Shown piece after piece: positions 35,060 to 43,641 of a stretch of 64,000 nucleotides of DNA. This stretch comes from Marinobacter nitratireducens (GTDB lineage Bacteria > Pseudomonadota > Gammaproteobacteria > Pseudomonadales > Oleiphilaceae), in the NCBI RefSeq assembly GCF_000708045.1, contig NZ_ANIE01000005.1, positions 434,001 to 498,000 on the forward strand, in the 5' to 3' direction. The notes beneath the pieces were generated by a model, which worked only from the letters and a program-made list of their open reading frames with translations, was not told the origin of the DNA and did not search any database. Numbering within the stretch: position 1 is the first letter of the stretch; the number at the start of each line of letters is the position of its first letter. A program made the translations under genes and the position numbers.

Positions 35060-37033
35060 ATGGCAAGTATTTCATCGTTGGGAATAGGTTCAGGGGTTCT
35101 GAACGCTGATCTGGTTGATCAGCTGGTGAACGCTGAGCGCGCGCCGACTGAGAATCGTCTGGACTCCCGCACCCAACAAGCGCAGACACTCATCTCCGCC
35201 TATGGCACCTTGAAGAGTGCGGTGACCGAGTTGCGTCTGCCTCTTCGCCAGCTTAGTGCGGCTGATAACCTTAAAGCCTTTTCCGCGTCCTCGTCGAATG
35301 AAGATGTTGAGGTAACCGTTGACAGCACCAAAGCGAGCCGCGGAACCTATACGGTTAATGTGCTTGGCCTGGCTCAGTCACAATCTTTGGCGTCCACGAC
35401 CTTTGCGGACCGCGATGCAACTTCCGTTGGAACTGGCACCCTGACGATCTCAGCCGGTGACGAATCTGCGACGCTCACTATCGACGGTACAAACAACACG
35501 CTTCAGGGGCTGGCAAACGAAATAAATGAGGCTGGCATAGGCGTTTCTGCCGGTGTTGTTGATACGGGAAGCGGCTACCGTCTCGTATTGTCCTCGGAAG
35601 AGACTGGTGAAGCTAATTCAATCAGTATTTCGGCCACGGACGATGATGGGGTAAATGATGACGCCTCTGGTCTGTCGCAGTTCGTTTTCGATGCTACCAC
35701 GCAGAACATGCAGGAAACGGTGGCTGCCAAAGACGCGTCGGTTGAAATCAACGGCATTGCCATCACCCGCTCAACCAACACCTTTGATAACGTTATCGAT
35801 GGTTTGAGCTTTGAAGCCAAGGCGGAAGGCGTGACTTCCACCGTCAAGGTTGAGCAGGATTTTGGCGCAGTCACCGACCGGGTTGCTGCATTCGTGGATA
35901 AGTTCAATGCCTTGCAGGCAACCATCAAAGGGTTGGCGGGTTACGATGCCGAGTCGGGTGTCGGTGGTCTGCTTTCAGGTGATTCTGCCATTCGTTCCAT
36001 CCAGTCCCAGTTGCGCAATGTGCTTACGCGGGTTGTGCCCGGCCTCGAGAATGCAGGCATCCGGACCCTCGCAGATGTCGGCATTACAACGGACTATGAG
36101 ACAGGTGGTCTCACTCTGGATCGCTCAAAGTTCGAAGAGCAGCTTAAGAGTAATCCCGATGACGTCACGGCTCTTTTTGCTGAGCAGGGCAGGGCAACCA
36201 ACTCGAATGTGGAGTTTCTGTCTTCGGGGAGCGACACCACCCGCGGTCAGTATTCTGTCAATATCACTCAGGCCGCAACTCAGGGCGGCGTGGCTGGTGA
36301 TTCAGCGCTGGCGGATGGAGTTGTCATCGATAGCACAAACGATGAGATTGAGTTTACTGTAGACGGTTCGACCAACTTTACAATCCAGTTGACGCAGCAG
36401 ACCTATGCTACGGCAGAAGACCTGGTTGCAGAGATTCAAAGTCAGTTCGACAACAACACCGCGTTAAACGCAGCAGATCAGTCCGTCAAAGTAGGACTGG
36501 ACGGCTCTGGTGCCCTGACGTTTACTTCGACCTCCTATGGAAGTAGCTCGAACGTAAGCATCATGTCCGCGGAGAACGGTGCCACGTTCGGTATTTCCGC
36601 TAAAACCGGCACGCTCGGAAATGACGTGGCGGGAACGGTTAACGGCCAGGCTGCGACCGGTGATGGACAGGTGCTTACGGTGACCGGCACTGGTGGCGCA
36701 AAAGGTATGCAACTGCGCATTGCGGGCAACACCGATGGGGCTCTGGGACAGATTAATTTCGTTGAAGGGATTGGAGAGCAGGCTGTCAATCTCGTCACCG
36801 ACATCGTGGGTGTAGACGGGCTTCTTGAGTCCAAAACTGACAGTTTGACCCGTGATCTTGAGCGGATCCAGGAGGAGAGGGTGCGCCTGGATGAGCGCAT
36901 TGCCTCCTATCGCGAGCGGCTTGTGAGTCAGTTTACCGCAGCAGACTCCCTGATATCGCAGCTTAATAGCACGGGTAATTACCTGACGCAGCAGCTTGCC
37001 GCATTGGCGCCGCAAAACAACAGAGACAACTAA
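35060..37033 (+). CDS. fliD: Flagellar filament cap protein (hook-associated protein 2)
   Basis: 657 aa. FliD_N at the start (ISSLGIGSGVLNADLVDQLV), FliD_C with coiled-coil end (DLERIQEERVRLDERI, FTAADSLISQLNSTGNYLTQ). Two flagellin-IN-like segments are seen, ASRGTYTVNVLGLAQSQSL near residue 93 and TTRGQYSVNITQAATQGGV near residue 393, so the outer domain looks duplicated. The length resembles the long FliD of Vibrio rather than the 470-residue Pseudomonas form. AGGAGG precedes ATG. It caps the filament and guides flagellin folding. Confidence 0.94.
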   Translation: MASISSLGIGSGVLNADLVDQLVNAERAPTENRLDSRTQQAQTLISAYGTLKSAVTELRLPLRQLSAADNLKAFSASSSNEDVEVTVDSTKASRGTYTVNVLGLAQSQSLASTTFADRDATSVGTGTLTISAGDESATLTIDGTNNTLQGLANEINEAGIGVSAGVVDTGSGYRLVLSSEETGEANSISISATDDDGVNDDASGLSQFVFDATTQNMQETVAAKDASVEINGIAITRSTNTFDNVIDGLSFEAKAEGVTSTVKVEQDFGAVTDRVAAFVDKFNALQATIKGLAGYDAESGVGGLLSGDSAIRSIQSQLRNVLTRVVPGLENAGIRTLADVGITTDYETGGLTLDRSKFEEQLKSNPDDVTALFAEQGRATNSNVEFLSSGSDTTRGQYSVNITQAATQGGVAGDSALADGVVIDSTNDEIEFTVDGSTNFTIQLTQQTYATAEDLVAEIQSQFDNNTALNAADQSVKVGLDGSGALTFTSTSYGSSSNVSIMSAENGATFGISAKTGTLGNDVAGTVNGQAATGDGQVLTVTGTGGAKGMQLRIAGNTDGALGQINFVEGIGEQAVNLVTDIVGVDGLLESKTDSLTRDLERIQEERVRLDERIASYRERLVSQFTAADSLISQLNSTGNYLTQQLAALAPQNNRDN

Positions 37034-37064
37034 TCGGGCATAGCCCGGATCGAAGAGGTTAGTT

Positions 37065-37469
37065 ATGAACGGTTTACAGGCATATCAGCGGGTAAACACT
37101 CAAACAAGCATCACCGACGCAGACCCGCATAAACTGATTCAGTTGCTGTACAATGGCGCCCTTGAGCGGATCAATATGGCCAAGGCTCGCATGCAGGCCA
37201 ACGACATCGAAGGAAAAGGGCGCCTGATTACCAAGGCCATCGAAATTATTGGTGGTCTTCGCAGTTTTCTCGATTTTGAGAAGGGCGGCGATCTTGCCGA
37301 ACGTCTCGAGAGCCTCTACGACTATATGGAGCGGACGCTCTTTGAGGCCAACGTAAAGAATGACCCGGAGAAGCTTGACGAGGTGGCGAATCTCTTGAGG
37401 TCGGTCAAAGAAGGCTGGGACGGCATCCGCGATGAGGCAACTCAGCAGCCGAACCAATCCGCAGGCTGA
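37065..37469 (+). CDS. fliS: Flagellar export chaperone FliS
   Basis: 134 aa, all helical. N-terminal AYQRVNTQTSITDADPHKLI and QLLYNGALERINMAKARMQ are FliS signatures; GGLRSFLDFEKGGDLAERLESLYDYM forms the flagellin-binding core. It holds the C-terminal helix of flagellin unfolded before export. It follows fliD by 31 bp and is followed by a terminator; no fliT-like gene comes after it. Confidence 0.94.
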   Translation: MNGLQAYQRVNTQTSITDADPHKLIQLLYNGALERINMAKARMQANDIEGKGRLITKAIEIIGGLRSFLDFEKGGDLAERLESLYDYMERTLFEANVKNDPEKLDEVANLLRSVKEGWDGIRDEATQQPNQSAG

Positions 37470-37486
37470 TCCGGCCTTCAGTTTTT

Positions 37487-37518
37487 AAGCCCCTCTGCCT
37501 TGGTCGCAGTGGGGCTTT
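37487..37518 (+). terminator. Terminator after fliS
   Basis: AAGCCCC / GGGGCTT outer stem with inner CTGC/GCAG pairing, then a short T run. Ends the fliD-fliS transcript. Confidence 0.75.
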
Positions 37519-37598
37519 ATAGCCATTCCCCCCGCCATCCCGTACAATAAGCGCCCTGTTTTTCAACACATCCATTCTGTTCAGTCTGGAGCAAGGGC

Positions 37599-38813
37599 AT
37601 GTCAGAGATTAAAAAGGTGGTGCTGGCCTATTCCGGTGGCCTGGATACTTCCGTTATCGTTCGGTGGTTGCAGGATACCTACAACTGCGAGGTGGTGACC
37701 TTCACCGCCGATATTGGCCAGGGCGAGGAAGTCGAGCCGGCGCGCGCAAAAGCGGAAGCGCTGGGCGTCAAGGAAATCTACATTGAGGATCTGCGCGAAG
37801 AGTTTGTTCGCGATTATGTGTTCCCGATGTTCCGAGCTAACACCATCTATGAGGGTGAGTACCTGCTGGGTACGTCCATTGCCCGTCCTCTTATTTCCCG
37901 TCGTCTGATTGAAATCGCCAACGAAACCGGCGCAGACGCAATCTCCCACGGTGCCACCGGCAAGGGGAACGACCAGGTTCGTTTCGAGCTGGGTGCCTAT
38001 GCGCTTAAGCCGGGCGTCCAGGTCATTGCGCCGTGGCGTGAGTGGGATCTGAACTCCCGTGAGAAGCTGTTGGCTTACTGTGAAGAGCGCAACATTCCGG
38101 TGGAAATGAAGAAGGGCAAGAGCCCGTACTCCATGGACGCCAACCTGCTGCACATTTCTTACGAAGGGATGAACCTGGAAGACCCCTGGGCCGAGGCTGA
38201 GGAAGACATGTGGCGCTGGAGTGTATCTCCGGAAGCTGCACCGGATACGCCGACCTACGTTGAGCTGACCTACCGCAAGGGCGACATCGTTGCCATTGAT
38301 GGTGAAGAGATGAAGCCCCACGTTGTTCTGGAAACCCTGAACAAGCTGGCGGGTGAGAACGGTATTGGCCGTCTGGACATTGTTGAGAACCGCTACGTGG
38401 GCATGAAGTCTCGCGGCTGTTACGAGACACCGGGCGGAACCATCATGCTGCGTGCGCACCGCGCCATCGAGTCCATCACTCTGGACCGTGAAGTGGCCCA
38501 CCTGAAAGACAGCATCATGCCGCGTTACGCGGAAGTGATCTACAACGGCTACTGGTGGTCACCGGAGCGTGAAGCGCTGCAGGCATTGATCGACAACACT
38601 CAGGAATACGTCAACGGCACCGTGCGTCTGAAGCTGTATAAAGGCAACGTTGATGTTGTTGGTCGTAAGTCTGAGGACTCTCTGTTCGACGAGAAGATCG
38701 CCACCTTCGAGGAAGATCAGGGTGCCTACGATCAGAAAGACGCGGAAGGCTTCATCAAGCTGAACGCGCTGCGGCTGCGCATTGCCGCTGGCAAAGGCCG
38801 TAACATGCTGTAA
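37599..38813 (+). CDS. argG: Argininosuccinate synthase
   Basis: 404-residue enzyme joining citrulline and aspartate with ATP in arginine synthesis. The N-terminal PP-loop [15 protein letters not shown] binds [18 protein letters not shown] and [16 protein letters not shown] are conserved substrate sites; [16 protein letters not shown] follows. Length and sequence fit the short bacterial form. GGAGCAAGGGC precedes ATG 37599. Stand-alone gene with its own promoter region (possible -10 TACAAT at about 37545). Confidence 0.97.
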   Translation: MSEIKKVVLAYSGGLDTSVIVRWLQDTYNCEVVTFTADIGQGEEVEPARAKAEALGVKEIYIEDLREEFVRDYVFPMFRANTIYEGEYLLGTSIARPLISRRLIEIANETGADAISHGATGKGNDQVRFELGAYALKPGVQVIAPWREWDLNSREKLLAYCEERNIPVEMKKGKSPYSMDANLLHISYEGMNLEDPWAEAEEDMWRWSVSPEAAPDTPTYVELTYRKGDIVAIDGEEMKPHVVLETLNKLAGENGIGRLDIVENRYVGMKSRGCYETPGGTIMLRAHRAIESITLDREVAHLKDSIMPRYAEVIYNGYWWSPEREALQALIDNTQEYVNGTVRLKLYKGNVDVVGRKSEDSLFDEKIATFEEDQGAYDQKDAEGFIKLNALRLRIAAGKGRNML

Positions 38814-38819
38814 ATCGCG

Positions 38820-39845
38820 TTACGGTTTGCCTCCTGACGCCCGGAATTCTCCGGGCGTTTTGCGTTTTACGGACTTGAATTTTCGGTGGAATGAGGTTGT
38901 CTCGCTGTACCCCAGTCGGAGGGCGATGTCGGGAATCGGAAGGTCACTGTTGAGCAGATAGTCCTCTGCCATGGTCAGCCGAACTTCATCCAGCAGTTTC
39001 TGGTAAGACACCCCCTCCTGGCTGAGTTTCCTTTGCAGTGTCCTGCTGGTAATGCCCAGCTCGTCTGCCACCATATCCTGCCGCGTGATGCCTTGCATCA
39101 GCTGTTTCTGAATGCTGTTTTTGACTCGAGACGTCAGGTCGCTGTCGGTTTCCAGCGAGGCAAGCTGGGTCAATGCGTGCGCCTCCAGAGTTTTGCGAAG
39201 CATCGGGTCCGGTTGCCGCAGGCGCGTATCCAGAAGCGCCTTTTTCAGGGTAATGCTGTCTTCTTTCGCCTCAAACACAACGGGACAGTGCCAGCGTTCC
39301 TGATACGCCGATTCCTTATTCGGGCCAGGAGATCGGCGCTGAAGTTTGACCAGGGTGGGTGAGGCCGTGTCATTGTCAGCGAGCCATCGCGCATAGTTGA
39401 CCCATGATGCAAAGACATTGTCCACCAGTTGGGGGCGAACCACGGGGTCGTCGTAGTTGCAGTTCCAGGATAGCTTGATTTCGTCACCGACGACTGAGAG
39501 TCGGGTTGTGCCCATGTCGCCCACCAGGCGTTCAAACGGTGCGATACGGGCAACGGCCTCGCCGAGGGTGGCGCAGCTCATGGTGATGTAACCAAGAACG
39601 CTGTAGGAGCCGGGTTGAACGAAATCACCGGTTTCGAGCCCGAGGATAGGGTTACCGGTTTGCTCAACGAGTAGATGAATGAAGCGCTGGAGCTGGTCGC
39701 CTTCAATACGGCCATCGTCGTGATCCAGGGTGGCAGGGTCCAGCCCGGCATTCCTGAGCAGGGCGGTGGTGTCCATTCCCGCCGATTCGGCGGCGCGAAC
39801 GTATTGGCGGAGAGCTGAGACGGAGGCTGTTCCGAGGGCAGTCAT
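38820..39845 (-). CDS. AraC-family transcriptional regulator (OruR-like)
   Basis: 341 aa. The N-terminal domain is of the arabinose-binding-like type (DGRIEGDQLQRFIHLLVEQT, GSYSVLGYITMSCATLGEA); the C-terminal 100 residues form two helix-turn-helices (DMVADELGITSRTLQRKL, LPIPDIALRLGYSETTSFHR). Proteins of this architecture (OruR, ArgR-type of Pseudomonas) often control amino-acid or fatty-acid catabolism. Target unknown; convergence with argG may be chance. Confidence 0.9.
   Translation of the reverse strand: MTALGTASVSALRQYVRAAESAGMDTTALLRNAGLDPATLDHDDGRIEGDQLQRFIHLLVEQTGNPILGLETGDFVQPGSYSVLGYITMSCATLGEAVARIAPFERLVGDMGTTRLSVVGDEIKLSWNCNYDDPVVRPQLVDNVFASWVNYARWLADNDTASPTLVKLQRRSPGPNKESAYQERWHCPVVFEAKEDSITLKKALLDTRLRQPDPMLRKTLEAHALTQLASLETDSDLTSRVKNSIQKQLMQGITRQDMVADELGITSRTLQRKLSQEGVSYQKLLDEVRLTMAEDYLLNSDLPIPDIALRLGYSETTSFHRKFKSVKRKTPGEFRASGGKP
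38837..38861 (+). terminator. argG terminator inside the 3' end of the converging regulator gene
   Basis: ACGCCCGGA-ATTC-TCCGGGCGT then TTTT. It lies 24 bp after argG but within the last codons of the minus-strand AraC-type gene, so these bases both encode that protein's C-terminus and form the argG terminator. Confidence 0.75.
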
Positions 39846-39884
39846 GGTTACTTCGCTGTTTTTAGAGTCATTGTAGCGAGAGTA

Positions 39885-39915
39885 TAAAATAAAAAGGCCA
39901 GCTAAAAAGCTGGCC
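39885..39915 (-). terminator. Terminator of receiver/GGDEF gene
   Basis: On the minus strand: GGCCAGC-TTTTTA-GCTGGCC followed by TTTTTATTTT. It lies about 210 bp downstream of the receiver/degenerate-GGDEF gene and 40 bp upstream of the regulator gene. Confidence 0.8.
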
Positions 39916-39980
39916 CCTAAAAATTAGGAAAGAACGAAAGTGCCTGAAAAATTCGTTAATCCGGTGGATCGTTTTCCCAT

Positions 39981-40015
39981 ATGGCGGCGGAGGTACTACT
40001 CGGCTCCTCCGCCAT
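39981..40015. other. Stem-loop in the 3' region of the receiver/GGDEF transcript
   Basis: ATGGCGG-c-GGAG pairs with CTCC-t-CCGCCAT across an 11-nt loop. No T run, so not a terminator; a possible 3' UTR structure. Nothing else is recognisable between 39916 and 40125. Confidence 0.4.
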
Positions 40016-40125
40016 GGGGGATACTGCTTAAATCCACGGTTTCAGAATAAGGCTTTGACGTTCCCTTGTCTGTGTGTGATGTGTGTCGCACTGTTACAGA
40101 GTGTTTGCCTGTACACCCGAATGTA

Positions 40126-41097
40126 TCAGGCCTCGGCCTGGAGTTCCGGCGAGACCTCGGTAAACCGTCGCGTCTCATAGGCGTCCACGAGGCCCTGAAC
40201 GGCGGTCCGCTCCATTTCCTGCACGGATGGTGTGCCGTTTTCAGCATCGGCACGACAAAGCACCATACCAGCCTCCACAGACACATAACCTGCGGTTGTT
40301 TTGAGCGCTTTGTGGTTGATGCCGTCGAAAATTCGCCGGAAGGCCGTTGTCGTGCAGTTGTCGCTGTTCGGGAAATAGGCGACGACTGCATACTGGTTGT
40401 CGCCAATCCGGAACAGCGCATCAATCGGGCGGATCAGGGTGCTGAGACGGCGGGCAATGCCCACCGCGAGTTCACTCATGACCGTTGGTGGGTGCTTGCG
40501 CTTCAGTTCCTGCCAGTTCCGGATACCGCACAGAACGTACGCTGACGAACCGCCACGGGATTCCGCGTGGCGAAGGGTCTTGCTGAGCCTCTCCCGACCG
40601 TATTTGTTGTTGCACAGGCCGGTTTCCAGATCAATGATGTTGGTGGCTTCCAGCTCCCGGTTGTTTTCGATCAACAGTGAATTGGCGCGCAACAACGTAT
40701 TCTGGCGATCGGCCATGCGATCCGCGGCGTAGATTCGCGGGATCAGCTGTTTTGTCATGTCTGACTTGTAAATAAAGTCGTCCACGCCGCGGTCAAAGGC
40801 TTCGGACAGCGCTTCGACACTTTCTTTGGCTGTCAGCAGGATGACGTAGGTGTAGTGGTTGTTCTGCTCGTCCTGTTGCCGCACCTGGTCCGAAAGTTCC
40901 AACCCGTCCATCTCCGGCATCAGCCAGTCGGCGATCAGAACGCTGACAGGGCGTTGCTCCATGAGTTCGAGAGCGGCAGGGGCGTTGTTGGCTATCCGTA
41001 CGTCGCGATATCCGGCATTTCGCAAGGTTCGCCCGACCACCATACTGCTGAATTTGGCGTCATCTACTACGAGGATGGGGAGGTCCAGATTTGGCAT
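40126..41097 (-). CDS. Response regulator with degenerate GGDEF domain
   Basis: 323 aa. Receiver domain with ILVVDDAKFSSMVV, phospho-acceptor Asp in VLIADWLMPEMDGLEL and Lys in DDFIYKSD. The C-terminal domain has the GGDEF layout (IDLETGLCNNKYGRERL) but the active site reads RIGDNQY, which cannot make cyclic di-GMP. An RxxD site (RPID) stands exactly five residues before it, where the inhibitory I-site binds cyclic di-GMP. It is therefore a candidate receptor rather than an enzyme. It is divergent from yajQ, another cyclic di-GMP-binding family. Confidence 0.88.
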   Translation of the reverse strand: MPNLDLPILVVDDAKFSSMVVGRTLRNAGYRDVRIANNAPAALELMEQRPVSVLIADWLMPEMDGLELSDQVRQQDEQNNHYTYVILLTAKESVEALSEAFDRGVDDFIYKSDMTKQLIPRIYAADRMADRQNTLLRANSLLIENNRELEATNIIDLETGLCNNKYGRERLSKTLRHAESRGGSSAYVLCGIRNWQELKRKHPPTVMSELAVGIARRLSTLIRPIDALFRIGDNQYAVVAYFPNSDNCTTTAFRRIFDGINHKALKTTAGYVSVEAGMVLCRADAENGTPSVQEMERTAVQGLVDAYETRRFTEVSPELQAEA

Positions 41098-41247
41098 GTT
41101 CTACTTCTCAACAGTCCATGATCGAATGCGGCGCCATCGCCGGGTGCGGTCCGGCTAGGGTCTTGTGCTATCCTTTGGCACCCTGATACATCCGGGTTTG
41201 AATAAAGGCCAGAGTATACCCCTAGTGTCCACTGGAGAATAACGACC

Positions 41248-41730
41248 ATGCCATCTTTTGACATAGTTTCTGAAATTGATATGCACGAAGTCACCAATGC
41301 GGTGGACCAGGCCAAACGGGAGCTGGGCAATCGCTGGGATTTCAAGAACGTCGAGTCCGACATTGAGCTGGACGACAAGGGCATCACCCTCAGTGCGGAG
41401 CAGGAATTTCAGCTCGAGCAGTTGATGGATATGGTGCGCATGGCGTTCGCAAAGCGAAATATCGACTCGCGGGCCATCGCGGAAGATGGTGACAGTAAGG
41501 CCGGCAAGCTGGTCAAACAGCACCTCACCCTGAAGCAGGGTATTGAGACCGATATGGCCAAGAAGATCGTGAAAATGATCAAAGATGCCAAGCTAAAGGT
41601 TCAGTCCAGTATCCAGGGTGACAAGGTTCGGGTGACTGGCAAGAAGCGGGACGATCTGCAAACGGCTATTGCCATGCTTCGTGAAGCCGAGCTGGATATC
41701 CCTCTGCAGTTCAATAACTTCCGCGACTGA
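41248..41730 (+). CDS. yajQ: YajQ-family nucleotide (cyclic di-GMP) binding protein
   Basis: 160 aa. [20 protein letters not shown] at the N-terminus and the [11 protein letters not shown] and [20 protein letters not shown] blocks identify YajQ, two ferredoxin-like domains. Some members bind cyclic di-GMP and act with transcription factors. GGAGAAT precedes the ATG. The transporter gene downstream is in the same frame with only the TGA between (see finding). Confidence 0.95.
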   Translation: MPSFDIVSEIDMHEVTNAVDQAKRELGNRWDFKNVESDIELDDKGITLSAEQEFQLEQLMDMVRMAFAKRNIDSRAIAEDGDSKAGKLVKQHLTLKQGIETDMAKKIVKMIKDAKLKVQSSIQGDKVRVTGKKRDDLQTAIAMLREAELDIPLQFNNFRD

Positions 41731-41745
41731 TTCTGGAGCCAAGCC

Positions 41746-43152
41746 ATTATTAACGGCCGCCTCGCACTGATTCGGGATACCCTGTATACCTACACCCGTT
41801 GGCAGGTTATTGCCCTGCTGTTTCTGGGGTTCTCAGCCGGGCTGCCGTTTCTTCTTGTCTTTTCCACCCTGAATGCTCGATTAGCCGATGTCGGGGTGGA
41901 AACCGCCACCATCGGATTCTTCAGCTGGCTCGGGATCACCTATTCCATCAAGGTGTTCTGGGCACCGGTCGTTGATCGGTTGAAGCTTCCGTTGCTTGAC
42001 CGCCTGCTGGGCAAACGCCGTAGCTGGATCATCCTGGCACAGGCGGGCATTGCCACCGGCCTGTACCTGATGGCCCATGTTGATGCCACCGTGGCGCCGG
42101 AGATGATGGCATTGTGCGGCTTGTTGGTGGCCTTCTCCTCAGCCACCCAGGACGTGGCGATTGACGCCTACCGGATCGAAATTGCCGAAGAGCGGCTGCA
42201 AGCAGCCCTGGCGGCGACCTACATCTTTGGTTACCGGCTGGCCTTGCTGGTAGCTGGGGCGGGGGCGTTGTATCTCGCTGAGTACTGGTCCTGGCAGGTG
42301 TCCTATGAGGTGATGGCGGCCCTGGTCGGGGTTGGAGCTCTGACTGTGCTCATCGTGCGCGAACCCCGGGTTAATCACTTCGCTGCCGCCGAAGATATTG
42401 CTCACAAGGTTGAGGCCGAAGCCGCCAAACGATCCCACCTCAACCCCCGCCTCGCGCGGCTGGCAGGCTGGTTCTATGCCGCGGTCGCGGGCCCGTTTCT
42501 GGACTTTTTCCGGCGCTACCGGGAACTCTCCATTGCCATCCTGCTAATGGTGGCTGTGTACCGGATTTCGGATATCGCCATGGGTGTCATGGCGAATCCC
42601 TTCTACCTGGATTTCATGGGCTTCAGCAAAACCCAGGTGGCGGACGTGACCAAAATCTTCGGTTTCTTCATGACCATTCTGGGCTCTCTGGTCGGGGGCG
42701 TGATGGTTGTCCGTTACGGCGTTCGTAAGATTCTTCTCCTTGGTGCGGTCATGACGGCTGCGACAAACCTGCTGTTTGTATTGCTGGCCCAATACCCGCC
42801 AGACATCGTCACACTGGCCATCGTCGTCAGCGCCGACAACCTCAGTGGCGGCATCGCCAACGTGGCCCTGATCGCCTGGCTCTCGAGCATGACTAGCGCA
42901 TCGTTTACCGCCACCCAATACGCCCTGTTCAGCTCCCTGATGACCTTGCCGGGGAAATTCATCGGCGGCTTCTCCGGTATCGTCGTCGCCGGCTACGGGT
43001 ATGCGGAATTCTTTTTGATAGCCGGCGTGATGGGAGTACCCGCCATCCTTCTGGCCTTGTTCATGATCCGCCACGGTAAACGCCTGGACCAGCTCGCCCC
43101 GCCCAAGGACACGGGCTCGCCAGATGAAGCGCAAGCCACAAGCGGAGCCTGA
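41746..43152 (+). CDS. AmpG-like MFS transporter
   Basis: About 468 aa with some 12 hydrophobic segments; VIALLFLGFSAGLPFLLVFS, WAPVVDRLKLPLLDRLLGKR and FSSATQDVAIDAYRIE resemble AmpG muropeptide permeases. The frame is open back to the yajQ TGA at 41728, and the first transmembrane helix is encoded from about 41800, yet no ATG, GTG or TTG lies before 41896, which is inside the second conserved segment. GGAG (41735-41738) is 7 bases before ATT 41746, so I place the start there. A GTG start at 41896 would remove the first helix. Confidence 0.82.
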   Translation: MINGRLALIRDTLYTYTRWQVIALLFLGFSAGLPFLLVFSTLNARLADVGVETATIGFFSWLGITYSIKVFWAPVVDRLKLPLLDRLLGKRRSWIILAQAGIATGLYLMAHVDATVAPEMMALCGLLVAFSSATQDVAIDAYRIEIAEERLQAALAATYIFGYRLALLVAGAGALYLAEYWSWQVSYEVMAALVGVGALTVLIVREPRVNHFAAAEDIAHKVEAEAAKRSHLNPRLARLAGWFYAAVAGPFLDFFRRYRELSIAILLMVAVYRISDIAMGVMANPFYLDFMGFSKTQVADVTKIFGFFMTILGSLVGGVMVVRYGVRKILLLGAVMTAATNLLFVLLAQYPPDIVTLAIVVSADNLSGGIANVALIAWLSSMTSASFTATQYALFSSLMTLPGKFIGGFSGIVVAGYGYAEFFLIAGVMGVPAILLALFMIRHGKRLDQLAPPKDTGSPDEAQATSGA

Positions 43153-43155
43153 ATC

Positions 43156-43464
43156 ATGGAAGAGTCCAAAGACCAGAAAATCTGGCAAGTGGTTTTATCG
43201 ATCCCGAAAGGAAAAGTCGCCAGCTACGGTCAAGTCGCCAAAATGGCAGGCCTGGGCAGGCAGGCCAGATACATCGGCCGCGCCCTGGGAAAACTCCCTG
43301 CCGGTCATCAAATTCCCTGGTACCGGGTACTGAGAAGCAATGGCCAAATTGCTTTTCCTGAGGGTTCCGAGCAGTTCGAAAAACAGAAAACCAAGCTGGA
43401 ACAGGAAGGCGTAAAAGTGGAGCGGGGAAGAGTAAAACTAAACGTCCATCAATGGCGCCCGTAA
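43156..43464 (+). CDS. Alkyltransferase-like (ATL/MGMT-family) DNA-binding protein
   Basis: 102 aa matching the C-terminal DNA-binding domain of O6-alkylguanine-DNA alkyltransferases: IWQVVLSIPKGKVASYGQVA, RYIGRALGKLP, then PWYRVLRSNGQIAF. The reactive Cys of the usual PCHRV is Trp, the mark of alkyltransferase-like proteins, which bind alkylated bases and hand them to nucleotide excision repair. It starts 3 bp after the transporter stop, so it is probably on the same transcript. Confidence 0.9.
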   Translation: MEESKDQKIWQVVLSIPKGKVASYGQVAKMAGLGRQARYIGRALGKLPAGHQIPWYRVLRSNGQIAFPEGSEQFEKQKTKLEQEGVKVERGRVKLNVHQWRP

Positions 43465-43510
43465 CCCTGAGCATTAACCACGAGCGGCCAAAGGCCAGAG
43501 TATGATCGGG

Positions 43511-43597
43511 AAGGAGGTGGGAGCCCTTTTCTGCCGGAACAAAGATGTCTGAGCACAGCGAGTTCTTTTTCCAGAAGAAAAGGGCTCCCACCTCCTT
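43511..43597. repeat. Long perfect inverted repeat, 22-bp arms
   Basis: Arm 43511-43532 (starts AAGGAGGTGGGAGCCC) is perfectly repeated in inverse at 43576-43597; the 43-nt loop contains ATGTCTGAGCACAGCGAG and TTCTTTTTCC. It lies between the converging ATL and SDR genes, where it may also terminate transcription. Another architecture than the three 28-bp-armed elements but similar in layout. Confidence 0.85.
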
Positions 43598-43641
43598 GCC
43601 AGCCCCCAAACCTTGAGGGCCAGGTATTACAGGCGGAAAAA

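Noticed and set aside
39996..40424. 142-codon minus-strand frame overlapping the receiver/GGDEF gene
   Set aside because: Same strand but different frame from a well-supported protein; composition is typical of a shadow frame.
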